In this document: piece by piece, positions 19,705-30,508 of the stretch
How positions within the stretch are numbered: the stretch's first letter is position 1
Layout: the number at the start of each line of letters is the position of its first letter
Source of the DNA: Scolanthus callimorphus
Taxonomy: Eukaryota > Cnidaria > Anthozoa > Actiniaria > Edwardsiidae
Length of the DNA: 64,000 bases
Direction: 5' to 3'
NCBI GenBank assembly: GCA_033964015.1
Contig: JAWWUD010000100.1
Span: 372,001 to 436,000, forward strand
The notes under the pieces: generated by a model
What the model saw: only the letters and a program-made list of their open reading frames with translations
Told to the model about the DNA's origin: nothing
The model's database searches: none
Translations under genes and position numbers: made by a program

Positions 19705-20978
19705 CTATATGATCCAATGATGTGTCACGCTTGTTACTAAGCCCTTTCGCACGGCTGATCGAGCATGATCATTAGCAATTTGAAGGGCTAGCTGGCAGGT
19801 GGTAATACTGCTGTATTGATCGTTTTCGTAATAGAGCCACCAGTCAGAAGCATGCTTACTTTGTCCACAGTTCCAACATTGCACGAGTAATTTTCCAGTT
19901 CTTGATACCGTTGGTATACGGCTCTCCATGGAAGCTTGAAAAGTTCCGAGAGATATCTTTTCCACGAGTAATGTAGTGTCATGTTTAATATACAACAAAC
20001 TTCCCTCATAGTCTCCCACACGCGATTGGAATCAAGTTTGTCTCTAGCTATCTCGTAGCAACGCTCCCACGTTTCTTCATCCCCCATCATTAAGGTTACT
20101 GAGAACCTTCGCGCACGTGTTCGAAAAAAAATCATACACGTCCTTAGTTTAACCAAAACATATCAACCTATATATCGTTGGAAAGCTTATAGAATGGACT
20201 AGCGAACTATGGCAAAAAGAATTATTTTTTCATAATTACAATTTTTTTTAAGGTTTTATTAAAAATTCGGCTGTGAGAGTTTCAAGAGATAACGCTGACG
20301 AACTGCTAGACCTTGACTCCCAAGTAACACATTGTTTTAATCCTTAAAGGTGTTTCTCAAAAACCGTGTCTGCGTTTTTTAAAATTTTGCTTTGCTCAAA
20401 AGTTATCGAACTTTTAAATTTCGAAGGTCAAATTTTGTGGAATTTTCACGCTCTAAAAATTTTAAAAATTCATAACTGTTGAACTAAACAAAATTTAAAA
20501 AATCGCAGACACGGTTTTTGAGAAACACCTTTAGGGATTAAAACAATGTGTTACTTGGGAGTCATGGTCCAGCAGTTCGACAGCGTTAGCTCGTGAAAAT
20601 AGCACACCAAAATATTTAATCAATTCTTTTAAAAAAATAAAAGGTATCAATAAGTGATTTCTTTTTGCCATAGCCCGCTAGTCCATTCTATAAGCTTTCC
20701 AACGATATATAGGTTGACATATTTTGGTTAAACTAAGGACGTGTATGATTTTTTTTTCGAACAACGTGCGCGAAGGTTCTCAGTAACCTTAAGCAATCGT
20801 GTTGGTACTGGCTTGGATGATTGATTTGGCAGCCCTCACATTGAATTGCCCTCTCTCTGTAAACTTTGTCAGCGCGTAGATCGGTAAAGATAAGCCTTAG
20901 CCCTCTGACCAACAAATTCGCCATTTTTTGTCTTTCCACACCTTCTACTTCGTCTATCGTTATATTTCCTGCTTCCAT
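19705..20978 (-). pseudogene. C-x2-C protein, right-arm copy, split by a MITE
   Basis: The N-terminal ~60 codons (MEAGNITIDEVEGVERQKM to CEGCQINHPSQYQ) are at 20978-20793. The gene is then interrupted by the TTAA-flanked MITE and resumes at about 20089 with MMGDEETWERCYEIARDK. It carries the extra two bases after WET, so its open continuation is the helix-like frame (to 19788), while the C-x2-C frame lies open in the other phase (to 19705). Confidence 0.6.
20094..20788. mobile_element. TTAA-flanked MITE (piggyBac-like) nested in the right arm
   Basis: TTAA at 20090-20093 and 20789-20792, single in the left-arm counterpart, shows a duplicated TTAA target, the piggyBac signature. The terminal inverted repeats begin GGTTACTGAGAACCTTCGCG and continue for at least 130 bases, so the element is itself a foldback. 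The inner part also repeats inverted (AGGTGTTTCTCAAAAACCG). No transposase. The empty site is preserved in the left arm, giving an unusually clean before/after pair. Confidence 0.88.
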
Positions 20979-21039
20979 TTCTTTGTAAAGTTTCGCTTTG
21001 AGAAGACTAGTACACTAGCATCCTTTGGTGCTCGAATAT

Positions 21040-21175
21040 ATCTTCTCCCACCCCTTTTGACTGCATATAGTGTCTAACCTTTTTGATTGAATATATAACC
21101 TCCCACCCGTTTTCATGGAATATGTTTATCACCCACCCCTTTTTATGGAATATATTATCTCCCACCCCTTGACGA
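21040..21175 (-). repeat. G-rich iterons, right arm outer cluster
   Basis: Four copies in reverse (seen on + as ATATCTTCTCCCACCCC and variants), mirroring 12437-12573. Confidence 0.8.
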
Positions 21176-21318
21176 TTACAAAACATCATGACGTCATTGT
21201 TTGGACCAACCATTGTTGGTTGTCATGGTGACCCCTCGACCAATCAGAAGCATTCCACTTCAGTTTTTAATTAGAATCCACTTCAAAAAAGGGCCTGTGT
21301 CATGCACGCTATACTACT

Positions 21319-21324
21319 GTCATT
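21319..21324. repeat. Right target-site duplication GTCATT
   Basis: Same six bases as 12282-12287, directly after the last base of the element. Confidence 0.85.
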
Positions 21325-21422
21325 TTGATAATTTTTTTCTTAACATTCATCTCTACAATCTCTGTGCAGCCTTCTGATTCTGACTCTCAGCTATGTTCAG
21401 CTCTTATGTTTTCAATTGGCAG

Positions 21423-21534
21423 GTTTCATTATGTTGTACGTGCAACTAAAATAGAAAATCAAAGCAAGGATGGTAAAATGTTGGTAGAAGTGATTCAATT
21501 CAAAATAGTACCAAAACGGAATACTTTTTAGTGT
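21423..21534 (+). CDS. Candidate terminal exon of an unknown host gene
   Basis: A pyrimidine-rich tract and TTGGCAG precede an open stretch coding FHYVVRATKIENQSKDGKM and about 17 more residues to a stop. Codon use and composition look coding, but no family is recognised and no partner exon is seen. If real, the palindromic element sits in its intron or just upstream. Confidence 0.25.
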
Positions 21535-22799
21535 TTAAAGTAATGTAGTAATTCGCCAAATTAGTTGGTCGACCTAAAAGAGTCTCAGTCAATTGCTCCT
21601 TTGTTGTTTAAATTCGATATTACAGGACGAATAACATGTAGAAATCTTGGAAATACCCATCTAAGGACCAAATTGAATACTAGATTTAATTAAGGTGTGA
21701 GTAAACCATGTTGGGTCAAAATTTAGCCATGTCTTCAAAAAATCTCAACACATTCTCCTTAAGGTATTTAACACATTCTGTAGTTTCAGAAATGCTCAAA
21801 TTTGTAATTTGTTCAATAAGGTGGAATACGTGTACCTACTAATTTTGTTTGGAGAAATGTTACTGACACAAATATTACCCCCTCAATTCATAACTTTTTC
21901 CAGGGGGGGGGGGGGGGGCTTATTCGCGATATATTCTGGTGAAATTAATATTATGACACTTTTTAACCAAAATTTTCTAACCACCCCACAAATCAATTGT
22001 ATAGGTGGGCACATTGTTGTGCGTCTGAAGATGCAAAATGTTTTAGACAAGTAAGCAAAATTTGAACTCACCACTAGAAAAAGAGCCATTGGTTTAAAAC
22101 TTGCGAAGATATAGTCATGTAAATAAACACACTTCACAAATAGACAAATTTCAATGTGCTTTTCCCATATTACGGATATATTTCAGCTAAAACGTCGTAT
22201 CAAAAGTTGTAGATTTTATGATGTCACGTTGGACCCGCCTATTCAGAATATTCTGAAATGAAAAGTACAACCGAACAATGAGAGCTGAATATTGGTCACG
22301 TGGGAAGAGCGGAAATGGCATTTTGATGATCTGTTTTCTTTATAATTTTATTTGGTTGCGGTTATATCTCAATATGTTTTTGTAAAAAACATTGCTACTT
22401 TCCCTTGCATAATGTAGCAGATTGCTACCAAGCCCGCATAAAGCTGGTAAAACAAAGTCAAGAAAATATTCATTTTGTGCTGATCAAATAACACCCTCAG
22501 TTTAGGCCTTATTATCTAAGAATAATGTAGTATTATCATGTTTTTTCTTTTTCTAGAAGGACTACTTGAGTATAAAATCTTTACCTTATTATATTTATAA
22601 GCAGTTCATTTCCGCTCTGTCACGTGCACTGTCTGTATAACTTGGAACAGAACTTCTTACAGACACTCAAGCATCATTACGAGTTCTGTAACAGCTCTGG
22701 CTCTGTTATACTAGTCTATAGTTGATGACAGAAATGTCAAAAGTAATGACTAACAGGTCTTCCTCTCTGAGGACTCCAATAAAAATAGACGGGGGGATT

Positions 22800-23115
22800 T
22801 GATATTAACCCTAAGAGATAGCAAATTGAGTGTGGTCAAAAGCGAATTTTACCCCTAAGAGATAGCAAATTGGATGTGGAAAAACTAAATTTTAACTCAA
22901 GATTTCCCAAGATGGTTTACTTCATGTTACTACGGTCCTTGGAATTACGATCAAGTTCACACAATTTATTCTGTTGTCACTGAAATTGTAGATCACCTTC
23001 TGCGTAACCCCCCCCCCCCCCCCCCCCTCTAAGGGATATCAGACTCTTTGGACATCCCTAAGAGATCCCCCCCCCTCTAAGGGATATCAGACTCTTTGGA
23101 CATCCCTAAGAGATA
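22800..23115. repeat. CCCTAAGAGATAGCA repeat cluster with C20 tract
   Basis: The word CCTAAGAGATAGCAAATTG occurs twice (about 22810 and 22854). At 23027-23114 a ~47-base unit (CTCTAAGGGATATCAGACTC...AAGAGAT) is tandemly doubled. Within each unit TCTAAGGGAT and ATCCCTAAGAGA are inverted, so each forms a hairpin. A C20 run is at 23008-23027. Confidence 0.7.
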
Positions 23116-23792
23116 GCACTTAGGTGAATTTTATATTTTTGCACCCCTGTTTATGGGGAGCACACAATCCCTGTCGGGGGACAAAGAATGTTGTTCAACA
23201 ATATTGAATCACTTTAGAGTGGACTTCAAATGACTGTAGCGAAACCAATCGCGAAGTGGTTACACCATTTATGAATAAAACCTATAGGAGTGATAAAAAG
23301 TGATTACCAATTACTCAGGACAGTCATACAAAATCCGCTCTATAGTATTCATAGTTACTATGCATGTTCATGGCGCAACGGTTTTCTCATATTACATGTA
23401 GACGTTCTAGATTGCTTGCTTTAGAAGCCGTTTAAAGAATTCTTGTCCATGCCGTATCAGTTGTACAAATACTCGGCTTCGCCTCGTGTTTGTAAACGCG
23501 ACACAGCACAGTCACTTAATGTGCTTAAATTAACCTTTCTAAATCACGTACCATTTTTTCCCTTTACTAAGATCTTAATTTGCTTGAAAATGTTAAAGTA
23601 CAAAATGTCATCAATCAGCAATTGAAGTGGATACTTTCAAGGACGTGGTGGTTTTTCTAAGCTGACAAAATGGCAGTTGACTGAGACACCTAAAAGCCCC
23701 AGAGACTTAATAATTGGTTAATGTTTTTGGAAGAAAATACTTTACAGAAGTTGAAGCGATACCATCCTTTTATCTGCCTGCTTTGATCGTCC

Positions 23793-23926
23793 ATGGCCGC
23801 GCGGGGATACGAATTTCATCTTCAAGTGTTGGAAATGTTTCTCACTGGTGAGCGCAGCGAGCGAGTGGGATACATTGTTAACACTAGAATATTAAATTCA
23901 TATCCCCAAGCGGTCATATAATGTTC
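23793..23926. repeat. Short foldback MITE
   Basis: GGCCGCGCGGGGATACGAAT at the left and ATTCATATCCCCAAGCGGTC at the right are imperfect inverted repeats continuing through AAGTGTT/AACACT. GCGCAGCGAGCGAG lies at the centre. Confidence 0.55.
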
Positions 23927-24244
23927 TGTTTATCCGTAAATCCTAAAACACAGCATAAAATAAAGTATTATTTTCACATTTTCACAATATCAATTTTGGA
24001 GATTTGGCGTTTGTTATTTCATTGGTATTTATAATACAGATCTTTTCTAACCTGCCCCAATCACCTGTCTCTGTGCACTCAGTTGTACCTGAGGTTCAGT
24101 TGTTGTTGGCCGTTGTTTTCTTTACTTTGCCCTGTCCTCTCTAGACACCCAGCTGTTGCTGGTATTCCGTCATTGTAGTCTCAGGTGTTCGCTTTTGCCA
24201 GTGCTGCTCTCTCTTGGTCCTCTGTGCTACTAACATCTAGTTTA

Positions 24245-24565
24245 TGGCAACCGCACAGGAAATTTCTGCAGAAACCAGATTTTTTTGAGATGTCACTTTG
24301 TTCGAATTTCATTGGGGGAAACTTTTAACTGTTCAGTAACAAGGATTTCATTCGCACCAGTAACAGTTGTGTAAGCAGCAAGAATATTCCCTTGATTACG
24401 ATAATATGCCTAAATTTGATCGAAAATCAGATTTCCTCACTTTCAAAATCCTCAGAGATGGGTCTCCCTGTAGGTAACGGGTCCTTTGTCACTAATTATT
24501 TCATCTGAGCTTCAGTACCCGCCGAAGGAGCCTCCGAAACTGGATTCTTCATAAATTTCCTGTGT
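24245..24565. repeat. Imperfect foldback element
   Basis: ACAGGAAATTTCTGCAGAAACC at the left corresponds to the reverse of CTGGATTCTTCATAAATTTCC at the right. Arms are short and diverged. Confidence 0.35.
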
Positions 24566-26499
24566 CTGTGTGTCGGTACTGGCTGTCTTCAGTAATAGGT
24601 ATTTCGTTACCAATATTTTTTGCGTTCGGCTACGGTCTTCTCAAAGTGTTGCTGATGTCAAGTCGCCTCATTAAAGGTATTATCACTTTTTATGACCCCA
24701 ATGCATCCTCGGAAACCCAGGGTTTTTTTCCTGCCTCACTCAGTGATCCTGCCATAAGTCAATAACATATAGCAATAACAATAATATCATAATCATAACA
24801 TACCACTGGCACTAATTGATAGCAATAACAGTAACGATGATAATAACATTTTGTGGGAAGCAGAAACACATTAACCAATATGTACTTAAGATACATCTTT
24901 CAATATAGCGAGGTTTTACTGAAGTACAATTTGATAATAAGTCAATATATTGCTGTATTTGGTGAGTTCATAAGTCGCAAAACAACTACGATGCAATCAG
25001 ACCCAATTCATTGCATAAGGCCCTCTTGAGTGGGACTGACTGTAGACAGGGAGATGTACATGTAGAATGAAGCGCTAGACGCTAGGCGCTTACGAATTAG
25101 GGAAATAATTTAAGTAAATTGAAGGAAATGAACTGGTGAAATTAGTTCATTATGTTCGGTGAGTTACGAATTTGATTTGAAATTGAGCTGAAAACGAGGA
25201 CAACCTTTGAAGTTTATGTGTTATACAAAATACAGCGTTGCATTTCATTCTAGGTTTTTAGCGATTTAAGCAAGATGTCTTTAAAAAAACACTTGAAAGA
25301 ATCAAGTTCAACTCTTACGTGTTTCATGTAATCACCTCGCATCTTAGTTATTTTTAACATTTTCAAAGTTTTCAGGCACACCATATACAAGAGCTATGCA
25401 AAATCTATAATTTTACTTATCTGACGTAAGTGTTTCGCAATCTGGTTGGTCAAAAGAAATCGTTTCATATTCTCGTGTATTCTAGTCATTTAAACCGATT
25501 TAGTATTGAGATAGCTCTTTTGCACAACCCTACTTAGAATACATAGAAATGCGCCTTGTATTGTCTCCTAACTGTAGAAACACCTACCATGTACCCAGTC
25601 ATTGTTTAGACAAAACTAGTGAAAACGCCAAGATATTAGTCACAACTTCTCCCTTGTAAAGAAAATCGTCAAAGTGCTCAGAGTAATTCAGGCAGATTTA
25701 AAGAAAAAATGAAGCAGAAAAGTTATACGCGATCGAGTCGAAGCAAAGTGGTTAGTGTTTTGATGGTTGGGTTAAGCGGGCACAAGCCACAATTTCGTCA
25801 TAACGAACTAGAGTATTTTTTCCTCAGTCATATATATTTGCGGAATACCACAGTCCATTGAACGGCCTCTGGCTGAATTCCAGCACTCTGATACATTTGA
25901 GACGGTCAGACGAAGAAAATGGTACTCATTTTGACTCATTTTCATCTATTTTTATTTACTTTATCAAAAGCATCAGTTAAATTTTTGAGAATATACACTA
26001 CCATCGTTCTTTGATATCAGTTTAGCATTGGCCTATATATACATTGGCAAAAGTAATATGGCAATAGAGGCGACCTTCAGTTTTAGTCGCGCTAATTCCG
26101 GCAGATTACTGGCTTGATCCTGCAGCTCGACATTGCGACAGGGAAGGGGAGGATAAGATGTCTATGGTGTGGGAGGAGAAGCTAAAATAAATTAGAAAAA
26201 TAGCGGGAGGGGAGGTTAAGATACTTTCGAAGATGTAATATTGGGTCACAGTTCCCCGTGGTTGAGTTTACGGAATGTGAAAGAGTAAGTGACAGCGCGG
26301 GCCCTTCCAATATCCTCATTGTGACTTTAGTCATCGATGACGATAAAAACCCACTCTGTGGACATTTTTTCGCCCATGATCGAAGCTCATATCGAGGGGA
26401 ACATATTTCAGCGGCTATTAATAGTTTCTAACAAAATGTACAAAATTTCGAGATTGATCTAGTGTACCTCCCGTAAACACGCCAAAGTCCAGTTAAACC

Positions 26500-26772
26500 A
26501 CTCGGTTTTGGAAACCGCCAGGACAAGATAAGTCCACACACTTGTCGCCATGAAAGTAACTTGTAACGTTTGTACACATGTAGCAATCCATGCGTTTGCG
26601 ATGTTTTTATGGTTAAAACACCTTCGGGGTGCGTTTCCTTAAAAGTGGCACAATTTCACTAAAAATAATCTGACCTTCACAAGCGAGTACCCATTTTAGA
26701 GCGTCAATCTCTTGCATTTAACTATGGCATCTATTTTTGTTTACTCTATCAAAACCAAGATATTTTGCCATG
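26500..26772 (+). repeat. Dispersed repeat, copy 1
   Basis: Shares the run from CTCGGTTTTGGAAACCGCCA to AACCAAGATATTTTGCCA with 27539-27810. A shorter third copy lies at 26799-26941. By eye the copies are roughly 85-90% alike. Short open frames in all three are by-products. Confidence 0.7.
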
Positions 26773-26798
26773 GCAAAAAAAATCATCGGAGTGTTTAC

Positions 26799-26941
26799 TC
26801 ATTGTACCTTTTTTCTATCAGTGAAACCACTAGGTTCTGGAAACCTCCAGGACAAGATAAGTCCAAACACTTTGTCGCCATGAAAGTAACTTGTAGAATT
26901 TGCACACATGCAGAAATCAATGCGTTTGCGATGTTTTTATG
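26799..26941 (+). repeat. Dispersed repeat, short copy 2
   Basis: Contains TTGTACCTTTTTTCTATCAG and GGACAAGATAAGTCC as in copies 1 and 3. Confidence 0.65.
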
Positions 26942-27002
26942 TTTTTAGTTTTAAGACCCCGAACTAAAAACTACCTTATTTACTTGAGAAGCTCCAGACC
27001 AC

Positions 27003-27492
27003 TAGTGGTTTGTTGCACAATTTCAAACCTTGGTTGGATCTAATCTCGGAGAAATAAACTGCAAAACTGTGTTAGCTATTTTCGATATGTTGCGTATTTA
27101 CGAAAATATTAGGTCGCGAAGTTGAAAGTCTCATTTTTTACAGTTTGTGGCCACAAAATTTATCATAAAATCTTTTTCAAGTAAAAAATACAAATTCCCT
27201 CACACGGTTTTTTAGTTGTGATCATTTTCTAACGACACAGAACATTTGAGGCCGATATCTTAAATCGTGCGGGTTCAGGAGCTTCGCGAAGGTGAAAATT
27301 TGACCTAAAATTAAAGTGCTAGAAAAATGAGTGGCGGGCAATACAAAAGAATGGGCAATGGAAGCCTAGGAAAACAGTTGACGCGTCATTTGAGGTTTGA
27401 GAAATATACTTTAGGACTGTTTCAAATGAATGTCGGGAAAAAAGTCATTTTATGAATTTTTACATTTTTACCTTTCACGAGACCTTAACTTG
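27003..27492 (+). repeat. Dispersed repeat family B, copy 1
   Basis: Matches 32264-32580 over GAGAAATAAACTGCAAAACTG, GTGGCCACAAAATTTATCAT and ATCTTAAATCGTGCGGG, ending TTTTTACCTTTCACGAGA. The later copy lacks about 140 internal bases. Confidence 0.7.
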
Positions 27493-27538
27493 AGTAATGG
27501 CAAAATTACTCATTGTACCTTTTTTCTATCAGTGAAAG

Positions 27539-27810
27539 GACTTGCTTTTGGAAACCTCGAGGACAAGATAAGTCCACACACTTTGTCGCCATGAAAGTAA
27601 CTTGTAGAGTTTGCACATATGCAGAAATCCATGCGTTTGCGATGTTTTTATGGTTTAAAACAACTTCGGGTGCGTTTTCTTTAAAATTACACTATTTCAC
27701 TAAAAATAGTCTGACTTTCAGAGGCGAATACACATTTTAGAGTGTCTTCTCTTGCACTTAACTATGGCATCTATTGTTATTTACTTTAACAAAACCAATA
27801 TATTTTGCCA
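27539..27810 (+). repeat. Dispersed repeat, copy 3
   Basis: Near full-length partner of 26500-26772. It is followed by GCATCAGTTAATTTTT...TAGCATTGGC, which also occurs at about 25965-26035, so the repeated unit is larger than the core. Confidence 0.7.
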
Positions 27811-27902
27811 GCTTCCCTCTCCGGTGCATCAGTTAATTTTTTAGAATATGTATCCACTACCATCGTTCTTTAATATCAGTTTTAGCATTGGCTTACATGT
27901 GT

Positions 27903-29690
27903 CTTAACAAACTCTTTCAGGGATTTTTGAAATTCGATTTCCTTTTTAAGGTGACTCACTCGAAATGCAAAGAGCCATCTGTGACCCAAACTCAAATAGG
28001 CGGCCTCAAATTTTGAGTCGTAACTTTTTTATTTTTACGCTACAAACGTAATTTTTTCGCTGTTTTCTAGCTTTGTGACGCGGGAATTCTGCACATTTGA
28101 CCGATCGTCAGAAGAATAAATACGAAATCCAAAATTTTGATTGGCACAAAACTTTAATTACTTATTCCGACCATTTTTCTGCTTAAAATTTGCAAAGACA
28201 TTTTATTTAATGTAAATGTAAACTGAAACGCTGTAGCGAAAATTCTGCCAACCTGCCGAATTTGTAAGCTGATTTTGCTTCGCTTGAATTGAATTATAAT
28301 AGTGTTCCGAAAACTCATTATTTAGAACTTTTTCCCCTCAAAAATGTTGCAAAGTAATTCATAAAGCTTTACCGCAAGTCCGATTGCCAATACCATGAAC
28401 CAATAAAATGTTCGAACGCTTTCGACCGAAGAGAGAAATCGTGAAAGCGAAATGAATTTATTACATGAATGTCGCTTTAAAATGTGTCGTTATTACGTAT
28501 TATTTCTTACTAAGATGTATTGAGACCAGAAGCTTGTGGTATTGGTAAGACTTACGAACCACGTTTGACCATTATAAGTGCTTGTTTCGTACAGAAGAAA
28601 ATTGTTAAAGTTACGACATTCACCGTCTGGCCTTGCACGCAGATTTGAAGCTCTCTTGTTTATGAATGGTAATGAAATCTCACTTTTTGTCAGTGGGAGC
28701 ACAATAGACCAAGTCTAATCAACGAACAAACAAAACTTTCTTTTCGCAGGGCTTTTTTATCCTTAGGGACTTTAACAAACAATTGCTATATTTTCAAAGT
28801 GTGACTGGTTTTCATTAGATTTGACTTGATGTGCTCGCCTGGAGAAACGTGAGATTTCATTACCCGTTGTTACCATTGAAAAACAATAGAGCTTCAAATC
28901 TGCGTGCCAGGCCAGACGGCGAATGTCGTAACTTTAATAATTTTCTTCTATACCCAATAAGCGCATATAATGGTCAAACTTGGTTCGTAAGTCTTACCAG
29001 TACCACAAGCTTCTGGTCTATATTATACATCTTAGCAAGAAATAATATCGAATAACGACATCTATGTAATACGTTCATCGCACTTTTCACGTTTTCTTTC
29101 TTCGGTAGAAGGTGTTCGAAAATGTTAGCAGTTCATGGTATTTGCAATCGGACGTGTGGTAAAGTTTGATGCATTACTATACAACATTGATGGGGGGAAG
29201 TCCAAAATAATGAGTTTTCAGAGCGCTATTAAAATTCAATTCAAGCAAAGCAGAATCAGTCTTCTCATTTGGCCAAGTTGACGGATTTTTTGCTACAGCG
29301 TTTCTGTTCCGACGAATTTTTCTTTACCAGAGGCCGAAAAAAACTTTTTTTTTCTAGAATGGCCGGAATATGTAATTAAATATGCAAATCAAAATTTGAG
29401 CTTTCGTATTTACTCTTCTAACAATCGGTCAAATGTACTGAATTCCCGGTCCATTTAGGTAGTAGATAGCGAAACAATTATGTTAGTAGCGTAAAATCGA
29501 TACAGTTACGACTCGAAATATGAGACCGCCTGTTTGAGTTTGGGTCACAGATGAACGCATTTCGACTGAGTCAGCTTAAGTTGTTTTGGGTTTTTAAAAG
29601 TACATTAAAAAAAATACAGGTAGATTTAAAGAAATGGCTCTAAAATCGGCCTTTTTGAAATTTCAGAAATCCCTGAGACGGTTTTAAAAG
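27903..29690. mobile_element. Large foldback element (1.8-kb diverged inverted repeat)
   Basis: Left arm ~27903-28698 pairs with right arm ~28833-29690. Landmarks in order from the outside: TTTCAGGGATTT, CTGTGACCCAAACTCAAA, ACATTTGACCGATCGT, GTTCGAACGCTTTCG-like, AGACTTACGAACCACGTTTG-like and AGATTTGAAGCTCT. Arms have diverged far more than those of the Polinton-like palindrome and carry indels. No coding capacity and no clear target duplication. Probably a non-autonomous DNA transposon with very long terminal repeats. Confidence 0.7.
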
Positions 29691-30118
29691 AACATCTAAG
29701 TCCAAGGAAAATTTCGTCAAAGAACAAAAGTTTTGTATATTGGCGTGCGTGGAACACCCGAAGATTGAATTTACGTGTTGAAAAGGCAACTCATACAAAA
29801 ATCAGTGATTTATCATATCGAATGAAAAAAACGTTCTCATAGTTGAGGTGAATAATAAGCTTTCAACTGACGTTGTGTCATGACACATTGTCCACACTGT
29901 ACATCTTCCTCCTTCAGATGTTACAAAAATTAAGGTCAAACGTGAACTTACCGAAGAGGAAATTGAGCATCTCACTCGAGAAATGCACCGTTATTTCTAT
30001 TATATTGCAAAAAGTCACTTTCGGCATTTTTCTCACCAATGATAGAAGCTTGTATCAAAGGAACATATTTCAGCGGCTATTACAGCAGTTTTCCTTTTGT
30101 ATTCTTATCATTCGTAAC

Positions 30119-30508
30119 TTAAAGGGGCTGTGTCACGATTTTAGCACACTTTTGGTGATGTAAAAAACATACAAATACCTGAAGGATAGCCAAAATTCTA
30201 GTCTAGGTTTGTAAAATAGCCTTTTAACTACAAACCGATCATGATTGTACGCTTCATGGACCTATTAAAGAGTGGATGGAAACGGATTGCAACAATGAGT
30301 TTTTGAAATCTTGTCAGGATGACAACTTCTCAAAGTTTCAATCTACATCAAAATTTGCTTGTAATTCGGCAGTCTTGCTGCTAAAATTTGCCTACATGGC
30401 CTATTATGCTAATACCAAGTGATATATAAGTGATTTGGGGATGATTACGTACAAAGTTAGAGCTGTATTTACAAATTTATTTAAATGACCGTGACACGGC
30501 CCCTTTAA
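30119..30508. mobile_element. TTAA-flanked MITE (piggyBac-like), 390 bp
   Basis: Ends TTAAAGGGGCTGTGTCACG and CGTGACACGGCCCCTTTAA. TTAA at both edges fits piggyBac target use. No coding content. A related end motif, GACAGTGCCCCTTTAAC, is seen near 44715. Confidence 0.7.

Larger units (their letters stand above)
12288..21318. mobile_element. Palindromic non-autonomous Polinton/Maverick-like element (9.03 kb)
   Basis: The whole element is one inverted repeat: left arm 12288-16413, 48-base spacer 16414-16461, right arm 16462-21318. Ends are AGTAGTATAGCGTGC and its reverse complement, flanked by a 6-bp direct repeat GTCATT. Polintons are known for 6-bp duplications, 5'-AG termini and an A32-like packaging ATPase, and all three are seen here. 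Missing are protein-primed DNA polymerase, retroviral-type integrase, Ulp1-like protease and capsid genes, so movement would need help in trans. Each arm has the same gene order from the end inward: C-x2-C protein, small membrane ORF, ATPase (pointing outward), acidic/helical protein (pointing to the centre). The arms differ by scattered substitutions, small indels and a 695-bp MITE in the right arm, so this is not a read-level hairpin artefact. Confidence 0.88.
16462..21318 (-). repeat. Right arm of the palindrome
   Basis: Reverse-complement copy of the left arm, about 4.86 kb because it also contains the 695-bp MITE plus its duplicated TTAA at 20090-20792. Without that insert it is ~4.16 kb, close to the left arm. 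Confidence 0.92.
21535..26499. other. Long non-coding stretch with small repeats
   Basis: No gene recognised. It contains a G16 tract (about 21903-21918), a repeat cluster with a C20 tract (22800-23115), two foldback elements (23793-23926 and about 24245-24565) and an ATA-rich low-complexity stretch (24760-24850). The segments 22030-22780 and 24860-26500 show nothing I can name. Confidence 0.5.

Noticed and set aside
12288..21318. Palindrome as a sequencing or assembly hairpin artefact
   Set aside because: The arms differ by private indels, substitutions, minisatellite length and a 695-bp MITE, and the edges carry a 6-bp duplication.
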